NCBI GenBank assembly: GCA_013349725.1
Contig: DUZB01000094.1
Location: 414-11,158, forward strand
Direction: 5' to 3'
DNA length: 10,745 bases
Origin: Deltaproteobacteria bacterium
Lineage (GTDB): Bacteria; Desulfobacterota; DSM-4660; Desulfatiglandales; Desulfatiglandaceae
Within the stretch, counting starts at the first letter, position 1, and every line of letters begins with the position of its first letter. The notes under the pieces were generated by a model. It searched no databases, was not told where the DNA came from, and saw nothing but the letters and a program-made list of their open reading frames with translations. Positions 5,187 to 10,745 of this stretch are shown one piece after another. Made by a program: the position numbers and the translations under genes.

Positions 5187-6931
5187 AAGTTGGTTATCGG
5201 TTCTCCGAAAGATGCCAGGGATTTTATCTTTTCCTGCAGATGCAGGACGACTTCCTCAATGGGGATCAGGGCGCTTTCCGTCTCGGCCCTTTCCTTCACC
5301 TCAACGGTCCCGGTCTTGACTCCTCTGGATCCTACGGTTATCCGCACAGGGATGCCTAACAGGTCCGCGTCTTTGAATTTCACCCCCGCCCGTTCATCCC
5401 GGTCGTCCAGAAGGACATCCAGGCCTAATTCGGAGAGATCATTGTAAATTTTTTCGGCCGTTTCCGCCACAGCTGCATCATGCATCTGCAGGGGGAGAAT
5501 CGTTACCTCAAAGGGCGCTATGGGAACCGGGAATACGATGCCGTTCTCATCGTTGTTCTGTTCGATGGCGGCTGCCACGATTCTTCCCACACCGATTCCG
5601 TAGCAGCCCATGATAATCGGTTGTTCTTTCCCCTCTTCATTCAAAAAAACCGCATTGAGCGCCAGGCTGTATTTGGTTCCCAGTTTGAAGATGTGCCCCA
5701 CTTCAATGCCCCTTCCGAACGTAATATCTCCGCCGCACCTGGGGCATTTATCATGGGGCAGGATGGTCCGGAGATCTCCGAAAAGTTCAATCCGGAAATC
5801 CCTATTGATTTCTACCTGTTTCAAATGCAGATCTTTCCTGTTCCCTCCGGTTACAAAATCGTGCATTCCCTTCAGTGCATTGTCCGCAACAATCCTGATT
5901 TTCAGCCCTACCGGTCCGGCGAATCCCACCGGCGCCCCGGTGATTTCCCGAACAACCGATTCGGGGGCCATTTCAACGGTCTGTGCGCCAAGAAGGGTCT
6001 TCAGTTTTGCCTCGTTCAGCTCATGGTCCCCCCGGATGAGAACAGCCACTTTTTCCTTTCCATCCACGAGCAAAAGGAGTGTTTTCATTAGACGGTCTGC
6101 TGTGATATGAAGAAACCCGATGACTTCTTCCACTGTTTTCATATCCGGAGTTTCCACTTCTTCCAGCGGACCCATTTCCCCATGGCGGTCGGCCTCGGGG
6201 GTCTTTTCTTCATAAAGTACTTCAGCCCTCTCCAGATTGGCAGCGTAGCTGCATTTGGTGCAATTGATGATTTGATCTTCGCCTGTTTCCGCCAACACCA
6301 TGAATTCGTGGGAATAGTTTCCTCCTATGCTTCCGGTGTCCGCCTCAACGGCCCTGAATTTAAGCCCGCATCTTTCAAATATCCTGGTGTAGGCCTCAAA
6401 CATCTTCTGGTAGCTGGCGTTGGCGCTGTTTCCATCCACATCGAAACTGTAGGCGTCCTTCATGATGAATTCCCGGCCTCGCATGAGCCCGAATCTCGGC
6501 CGTATTTCATCCCTGAACTTGGTCTGGATCTGATAGAAGTTGATCGGCATCTGTTTGTAGGAATGGATTTCCTTTCTCACAAGATCGGTGATGACCTCTT
6601 CATGGGTTGGTCCCATGCAGGCATCCCGGTTATGCCGGTCTTTAAATCGCAGCAGCTCTTTTCCATAGTAATCCCATCTGCCGGACTCCTGCCACAATTC
6701 GGCCGGTTGCACAGCGGGCATGAGGATTTCCACGGCTCCGGCGCGATTCATCTCTTCCCGGACAATCTTTTCCACCTTTTTTATAGACCTGAGACCGGTG
6801 GGGAGGTAGGTGTAGATACCTGAAGTCAGCTTTCTGATCATTCCTGCGCGGACCATCAACTGGTGACTGATCACTTCAGCGTCTGACGGCACTTCTTTTT
6901 GTGTAGGGATGAAATAGTTTGAAAAACGCAT
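5183..6931 (-). CDS. proS: Prolyl-tRNA synthetase, bacterial type with editing insertion
   Basis: ProRS attaches proline to tRNA-Pro in the cytoplasm. The 582 residues fit the bacterial long form. The class II core has motif 2 ([17 protein letters not shown], 139-155) and motif 3 ([13 protein letters not shown], 442-454). An INS editing domain, which clears mischarged alanine, lies between at roughly 230-395 ([26 protein letters not shown]). The anticodon-binding domain starts near 470. Two CxxC pairs flank the editing domain: CTKC at 224-227 and CPRCGG at 396-401. They could bind one zinc ion. E. coli ProRS lacks them as I recall, while many other bacterial ProRS keep them. AAGGAG lies 14 bases before the ATG, rather far, and the ispG stop is only 2 bases upstream, so translational coupling is likely. 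The stop overlaps the rel start by 4 bases. Confidence 0.96.
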   Translation of the reverse strand: MRFSNYFIPTQKEVPSDAEVISHQLMVRAGMIRKLTSGIYTYLPTGLRSIKKVEKIVREEMNRAGAVEILMPAVQPAELWQESGRWDYYGKELLRFKDRHNRDACMGPTHEEVITDLVRKEIHSYKQMPINFYQIQTKFRDEIRPRFGLMRGREFIMKDAYSFDVDGNSANASYQKMFEAYTRIFERCGLKFRAVEADTGSIGGNYSHEFMVLAETGEDQIINCTKCSYAANLERAEVLYEEKTPEADRHGEMGPLEEVETPDMKTVEEVIGFLHITADRLMKTLLLLVDGKEKVAVLIRGDHELNEAKLKTLLGAQTVEMAPESVVREITGAPVGFAGPVGLKIRIVADNALKGMHDFVTGGNRKDLHLKQVEINRDFRIELFGDLRTILPHDKCPRCGGDITFGRGIEVGHIFKLGTKYSLALNAVFLNEEGKEQPIIMGCYGIGVGRIVAAAIEQNNDENGIVFPVPIAPFEVTILPLQMHDAAVAETAEKIYNDLSELGLDVLLDDRDERAGVKFKDADLLGIPVRITVGSRGVKTGTVEVKERAETESALIPIEEVVLHLQEKIKSLASFGEPITNL

Positions 6932-6933
6932 AA

Positions 6934-8022
6934 TTAGTTGTTTGTCTCCTTTCCATTCTGAACGAGATCCATCACTTCGGCAATCAGCGCTTCTGCCAGT
7001 TCATTTTCCGGGATCTTTCTCACCACATTTCCTTTCTTGAATAAAATTCCCTGCCCCCTTGCCCCCGCGATGCCCACATCCGCTTCTCTTGCTTCGCCGG
7101 GTCCGTTTACGACACAGCCCATAATGGCCACCTTGGGAGATGACGTCAACCCTGAGAGGGCTGTCTCTACTTTTTCAACCAGTGAAAACAGGTCTATTTC
7201 GCATCGGCCGCAAGTGGGGCACGATATGATTTCAGGCCCTCTCGATCTCAATTCAAGTGACCGCAATATCTCATAGGCGACCTTGATTTCTTCCACAGGA
7301 TCCCTGGTGAGCGAGACGCGAAAGGTGTCTCCAATGCCATGGGCGAGAAGGTATCCGATTCCTATGGCGCTCTTCACCGTTCCTGAAATCAGGGTGCCAG
7401 CCTCTGTAACCCCCAAGTGCAGGGGATAAGACACGCGTTCGCTCAGCAGTTCATAGGCTTCAATGGTGTTTCGTACACTGGAGGATTTGAGGGATATTTT
7501 GATCAGGTTATAATCCAGGCTTTCCAGATATCCCACGTGTTCCATGGCGCTTTCCACCATGGCCTCCGGAGTGGGCCCTCCGAATTTTTTCAAGAGATCT
7601 TTGTGAACGGATCCGGAATTGACGCCGATCCTGATGGGGACCTCTCTATTGCGGGCAAGATCGACCACTTTTTTTACGGCTTCGTGGCTTCCGATATTTC
7701 CGGGATTAATCCTCAACCCGTCCGCTCCGGCCTCAAGAACTCCGAGAGCGAGACGGTGGTCAAAATGGATGTCCGCAATCAACGGGGTTTTTACTTTGGT
7801 CTTGATTTCCCGAAAGGCCTCAACGGCTTCCCGGTCGAGAATGGCTAATCGGACGATTTCGCATCCCGCCTCCGCCAGTCTTTCAATCTGATGAACGGTT
7901 GCGGGAATATCTCTCGTATCGGTATTCGTCATGGATTGAACGGCGATTGGTGCGCCGCCGCCGATGGGGATGTCTCCCACATGAATCCGGATGGTCTCTT
8001 TTCGCTTTTTTTGTAATGGCAT
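6934..8022 (-). CDS. ispG: 4-hydroxy-3-methylbut-2-en-1-yl diphosphate synthase (IspG/GcpE)
   Basis: IspG reduces the cyclic diphosphate MEcPP to HMBPP in the methylerythritol phosphate pathway of isoprenoid synthesis. It is a cytoplasmic [4Fe-4S] enzyme. The 362 residues correspond to the short bacterial form: a TIM-barrel start ([13 protein letters not shown] near 26-38, INPGNIG at 105-111) and a C-terminal iron-sulfur domain. The cluster ligands are visible as C268 and C271 ([12 protein letters not shown]), C303 ([10 protein letters not shown]) and E310, the same three-Cys-plus-Glu set and almost the same numbering as the E. coli enzyme. The extra C274 is also usual. AAGGA lies 6 bases before ATG 8022. 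The gene begins 8 bases after pfk and ends 2 bases before proS, so it sits inside a tight operon. The partner ispH is not in the window. Confidence 0.96.
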   Translation of the reverse strand: MPLQKKRKETIRIHVGDIPIGGGAPIAVQSMTNTDTRDIPATVHQIERLAEAGCEIVRLAILDREAVEAFREIKTKVKTPLIADIHFDHRLALGVLEAGADGLRINPGNIGSHEAVKKVVDLARNREVPIRIGVNSGSVHKDLLKKFGGPTPEAMVESAMEHVGYLESLDYNLIKISLKSSSVRNTIEAYELLSERVSYPLHLGVTEAGTLISGTVKSAIGIGYLLAHGIGDTFRVSLTRDPVEEIKVAYEILRSLELRSRGPEIISCPTCGRCEIDLFSLVEKVETALSGLTSSPKVAIMGCVVNGPGEAREADVGIAGARGQGILFKKGNVVRKIPENELAEALIAEVMDLVQNGKETNN

Positions 8023-8030
8023 TTATTTCC

Positions 8031-9206
8031 TTAATACAAAAACATCGGTTTTCCACTCACATGCATGACTTTGGGGCGATATTCCCCCACGTCGTACAGT
8101 TCCCGTACATCCACCCGTTTTTGTCCAGTGGTGATGATGCTGAGCGGAATATCGGTATAGGTCCCCCGGTTGAGGGCCACAAGCCTGCCAAAAGTATCTT
8201 TCAGAAACAGATCTATGGCCATGTTCGCGTAATTGACGGCCACCATCAGGTCCAGGGAATCGGGGGCCCCGCTTCTCATCAGGTAGGAAAGCCTCTGGTT
8301 TAGCACATCCTCACCGGTGAGTTTTTTCAGGATTTCCCCGGTTTCCTCCCCTATGCCCCCCAATCTCCGATGACCGTAGGCATCCGATTCTCCGGTCATG
8401 AGCATGTCGCTTCCGGTCATTTTCGCACCTTCGGATATGGTAATCATCACATAGTTTTTCGGGTTGGCCTTTTTGTCTTTCATGATCAGTTTGGCCAGTT
8501 TTTCCGGGTCGAACGGGACTTCGGAAATAATAGCCCGGTCCACACCTGCCAAGTAAGCGGAGATCAGGGATGTCTCGCCGCAATAGCGACCGAAGAGTTC
8601 TATGACCGCAATTCTTTCGTGGGAGCCGGCACAAGTCCTGAGTGCGTGAATGAAGCCGACTCCCCTGGTGATGGCCGTTGAAAATCCGATACAGTAGTCT
8701 GTGCCGAACACATCGTTATCCATTGTTTTGGGGATGGCGATCACGGGAAATCCTTCTTTGTGCAAACGCTCGGCAAAACTCAGGGTATCATCTCCGCCGA
8801 TGGGGATCACCGCGTCAATCTGCAATTTTTCAAGGTTTTTGATACAGTGACTGGTGAAATCGTGCTGGTCTTCTCCTTCTGAAAAGGCGCTTTTGAGAAA
8901 ATCAGGAGCTGCTTTTTTTTTGACGGCGCTGGGATTGGTTCGCGACGTGTGCAGATAGGTTCCGCCATCTCTGTCAATGGTCCTGACCTCCGGAGGCGTA
9001 AGTTCCTGAATGCAGCCTTTTTCCGATTTCTTGTCATCGGGATTATACTCCAGCAACCCCGCCCATCCCCTTCGTATGCCGATAGTTTTGATTCCTTCGC
9101 TTGCGGCACGGTAAACAACGGTTTTTATGCAAGGATTGAGACCGGGGACGTCGCCGCCCCCGGTCAGAACGGCAATCACCGGTTTTTTCTTGGTTCCTGC
9201 TTTCAT
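8031..9206 (-). CDS. 6-phosphofructokinase, predicted pyrophosphate-dependent
   Basis: This enzyme interconverts fructose 6-phosphate and fructose 1,6-bisphosphate. Numbering from ATG 9212, the phosphoryl-donor loop is GGDVPGLN at 19-26, followed by [12 protein letters not shown] at 83-94, GGDD at 139-142, the catalytic PKTMDND at 161-167 and ELFGRYCG at 205-212. ATP-dependent bacterial PFKs usually have GGDG and PGTIDND. The second Asp of GGDD and the Lys of PKTxDND mark PPi-dependent enzymes in this superfamily, so I predict PPi as donor and a reversible reaction. This is inference from motifs, and some such homologues may still use ATP. Start choice: AGGAGG at 9218-9213 touches ATG 9212 with no spacer but lies 6 bases before ATG 9206, so 9206 ([10 protein letters not shown]...) is preferred. 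It is the first gene of a four-gene unit and has its own promoter. Length (391 residues) is longer than E. coli PfkA (about 320), as is common for this clade. Confidence 0.9.
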   Translation of the reverse strand: MKAGTKKKPVIAVLTGGGDVPGLNPCIKTVVYRAASEGIKTIGIRRGWAGLLEYNPDDKKSEKGCIQELTPPEVRTIDRDGGTYLHTSRTNPSAVKKKAAPDFLKSAFSEGEDQHDFTSHCIKNLEKLQIDAVIPIGGDDTLSFAERLHKEGFPVIAIPKTMDNDVFGTDYCIGFSTAITRGVGFIHALRTCAGSHERIAVIELFGRYCGETSLISAYLAGVDRAIISEVPFDPEKLAKLIMKDKKANPKNYVMITISEGAKMTGSDMLMTGESDAYGHRRLGGIGEETGEILKKLTGEDVLNQRLSYLMRSGAPDSLDLMVAVNYANMAIDLFLKDTFGRLVALNRGTYTDIPLSIITTGQKRVDVRELYDVGEYRPKVMHVSGKPMFLY

Positions 9207-9258
9207 GGCCATCCTCCTGATATTATTTTAGGCAGAATGAAGATATTTGTAACAGAAT

Positions 9259-9287
9259 AGAATAGAAAAATGGAGCAACCCTGTCAA
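9259..9287 (-). promoter_or_regulatory. Sigma70-type promoter for the pfk-ispG-proS-rel unit
   Basis: On the minus strand a perfect TTGACA (9287-9282) is followed after 17 bases by TATTCT (9264-9259). A start near 9252 would give a leader of about 40-45 bases with a strong AGGAGG. A second TATTCT five bases further on is at the wrong spacing. No obvious operator or terminator is seen in the 130 bases between pfk and the transporter gene. Confidence 0.7.
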
Positions 9288-9342
9288 GATGATTCCGAAG
9301 CGCGATAGTATATCTGTGCCGCATCACAAAAGACTTCTCTGA

Positions 9343-10503
9343 TCAGGATGCGGGTGAAAGAAAATATTCCCTCCAGGATCTGACCCGGTCGGCTGTTTCC
9401 CGGGATACTGGTTCTGAACGTAGGGATACCGGTTTGAGGCACGTCTCCAGAAATCCGTTGAGTCCGTCCGTGAGAACGGTTACGTTGTTAAAACCCATTC
9501 GGAACAATTCATCCCGAGCCTGGGCCGGGTGCATCATGCCGTTGGAATACAGGACGATCATGCCGGTTCCTCCGTTCTCCGCTACGAAGGCAGGCAGATC
9601 AGACAGTTGCACATTCAGGGCGTCTTTGATGTGAAAAACCCGGTATTCCGATTCCGGCCGTATATCCACCACCGTTACCGTGGAGTCTCGGTGCAAAAGC
9701 CGGTCCGCCAGTTCTTCGGGATTCATGTGGTCCGGCGCCGATGAAACGTTCTCTTCGGACTCCGCGACAGCGGGGCTGGAGGAAGCCTGGGTTTCCAGGT
9801 CCTGGGTAGAGATCAGGGGCAGGCAGGCCGCAATAATAATCAGGAGGAGGCAGAAGGCCTTGAGGAACGGACTGTTGAAATAAGCACCGCCTTTTTCGGG
9901 GTCTTTCGCCTTTTCCACGTATTCCGCCCCCCAGAAACAAAGAACGGCCATGGCGGTAAAGAGCAGGAGAAAGCTGTTTTCAGATATCCCCAGGGTTCTG
10001 TAAATGAAAGCAAGGCCCGGTTCATCAAAGCTTGCCTGGGTGCTCAGGCCCCAGGTATAGAGGGGTTCGATCACCGGATAGAGTTCATTAAACAGGATGC
10101 TTCCCAGAACGGCCCCTGCCAGGAAAACCAGGGCATCCACTTTTCCCGAGGCGAGTCCTACCATTGCCGTCCCCGGACACCAGCCGCTTATGGCGAATCC
10201 GAACCCGAAAAGGAGACCGCCCACTACGAAGGCGCCATAATAGGTTTTCAGGGTATGGATCTGCGTGGGGATATCCAGCAAACCCAGGGAAGAGAAAAAA
10301 GCCAGGCCCAGCATGGCCACGATCAGCGCCGAAAACATGACCTTGAGAACGGCCATGTCTGTAAAATAGAAAATGCCGCTGATTCTTCGTGAACTGCCGA
10401 ACCCGGCCCGTTCCAGGGCCAGGCCGAAAAAAAAGCCGATTACCAGGGAGGCAAAAAAGGCCTCCCCGCTGTCCAGTGCGTCAAGTCCGTAGTATGTATT
10501 CAT
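9343..10503 (-). CDS. YeeE/YedE sulfur-transport half-protein fused to a rhodanese-like domain
   Basis: The preferred start is ATG 10503 (386 residues), because translation begins MNTYYGLDAL there and the earlier frame up to 10626 overlaps the upstream transporter gene. AGGAGG lies 11 bases upstream. Residues 1-235 are an inner-membrane YeeE/YedE-type unit with about six hydrophobic segments (near 16-32, 54-76, 90-108, 119-139, 178-196, 216-232). It has ERAGFGSSRRISG at 31-43 and GWCPGTAMVG at 107-116; the Cys109 motif corresponds to a conserved cysteine of thiosulfate transporters such as TsuA. After an acidic Ser-rich linker (236-258), residues 260-356 form a rhodanese-like fold (VVDIRPESEYRVFHIKDALN). 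The active-site loop reads YSNGMMHPAQA with Ser320 where rhodaneses carry catalytic Cys. A lone Cys355 sits in FLETCLKPVSLR. The domain therefore probably does not act as a standard sulfurtransferase. Likely role: uptake of thiosulfate or a related sulfur compound together with the upstream half-protein. Confidence 0.85.
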   Translation of the reverse strand: MNTYYGLDALDSGEAFFASLVIGFFFGLALERAGFGSSRRISGIFYFTDMAVLKVMFSALIVAMLGLAFFSSLGLLDIPTQIHTLKTYYGAFVVGGLLFGFGFAISGWCPGTAMVGLASGKVDALVFLAGAVLGSILFNELYPVIEPLYTWGLSTQASFDEPGLAFIYRTLGISENSFLLLFTAMAVLCFWGAEYVEKAKDPEKGGAYFNSPFLKAFCLLLIIIAACLPLISTQDLETQASSSPAVAESEENVSSAPDHMNPEELADRLLHRDSTVTVVDIRPESEYRVFHIKDALNVQLSDLPAFVAENGGTGMIVLYSNGMMHPAQARDELFRMGFNNVTVLTDGLNGFLETCLKPVSLRSEPVSRETADRVRSWREYFLSPAS

Positions 10504-10745
10504 CAGTCCCACTGCCTCCTGACAAAATAGGCAGCCATGTACCCCCCAGCGAAGAGACAGGCCATGAAAACCAGGCTGCCGGTAAGCATGAGGGCGCTCC
10601 CCGAGAGTGCCTGTCCGGAGGTACACCCTTGAGCCAGACGGGCCGCAAAACCTGAAAGAATACCCCCGGCAAGGGCAAGGCTTAACCTCAGGGTCCCCGA
10701 CGCTGTTTTGCCTTTTTCAATGCCAAAGCAAACCCGCCGGGACAG
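10503..10745 (-). CDS. YeeE/YedE family transporter, first half (partial, N-terminus outside window)
   Basis: The frame runs in from the right edge for 80 residues to TGA 10505-10503. It contains the YeeE/YedE signature SGFAARLAQGCTSGQALSGS (residues 31-50 of the visible part), two hydrophobic segments (around 21-37 and 51-73) and a basic end (YFVRRQWD). The GCTSG cysteine is one of the conserved cysteines that relay thiosulfate in this family. With the GWCPGT motif in the next gene, the two proteins supply the halves found in a single chain in TsuA-type proteins. The stop overlaps the next start by one base (TGATG), and the next gene's AGGAGG lies inside this coding sequence, so the two are translationally coupled and probably act as a heterodimeric channel. 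Length and start cannot be judged. Confidence 0.85.
   Translation of the reverse strand: MSRRVCFGIEKGKTASGTLRLSLALAGGILSGFAARLAQGCTSGQALSGSALMLTGSLVFMACLFAGGYMAAYFVRRQWD

Noticed and set aside
6107..6823. 238-codon open frame on the plus strand
   Set aside because: Antisense to proS over conserved motif 2; not a gene.
9213..9342. Terminator after the YeeE-rhodanese gene
   Set aside because: No stem followed by a U-run is visible; only short palindromes such as TGATCA.
10504..10626. 41-codon N-terminal extension of the YeeE-rhodanese protein
   Set aside because: The extension is read out of frame through the upstream YeeE coding sequence; the AGGAGG and TGATG overlap support ATG 10503.

Overview
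The window looks like a chromosomal segment of an anaerobic deltaproteobacterium (Desulfobacterota, Desulfobacterales-like). This is inferred from gene content and protein style: an Mpl ligase, a PPi-type phosphofructokinase, a four-Cys (zinc-ribbon) L28, a split YeeE/YedE transporter with a rhodanese tail, and short-period tandem repeats between genes. No taxonomic marker was searched. All major genes except rpmB lie on the minus strand.

Positions 1-620 are a graveyard of accessory genes on the plus strand: the broken N-terminal part of an IS21-type IstB ATPase, the first 45 residues of a tyrosine recombinase joined out of frame to a VapB antitoxin, and the first residues of a VapC PIN toxin. 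None looks intact. I see no other gene in this stretch.

Positions 620-2535 (minus) hold mpl (peptidoglycan recycling) followed by a 129-residue protein I do not recognise. The 59-base gap between them carries a degenerate 7-base tandem repeat. Between mpl and the divergent rpmB (plus) is a short promoter region whose -10 element is a perfect palindrome and can serve both strands.

Positions 3045-9206 (minus) form a compact four-gene unit in transcription order: pfk (predicted PPi-dependent), ispG, proS, rel. Gaps are 8 and 2 bases, then a 4-base ATGA overlap. A good sigma70-type promoter precedes pfk, and an intrinsic terminator lies about 85 bases after rel. The unit joins glycolysis, isoprenoid synthesis, prolyl-tRNA charging and (p)ppGpp metabolism in one probable transcript.

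Positions 9343-10745 (minus) hold a two-gene YeeE/YedE sulfur transporter. The upstream half is cut by the window end. The downstream half is fused to a rhodanese-like domain whose usual catalytic cysteine is a serine.

I found no tRNA, rRNA, CRISPR array, riboswitch or complete mobile element. The most unusual items are the recombinase/vapBC junction, the Ser-for-Cys rhodanese fused to the transporter, and the palindromic shared -10. I do not see a clearly new multi-gene defence or metabolic system.
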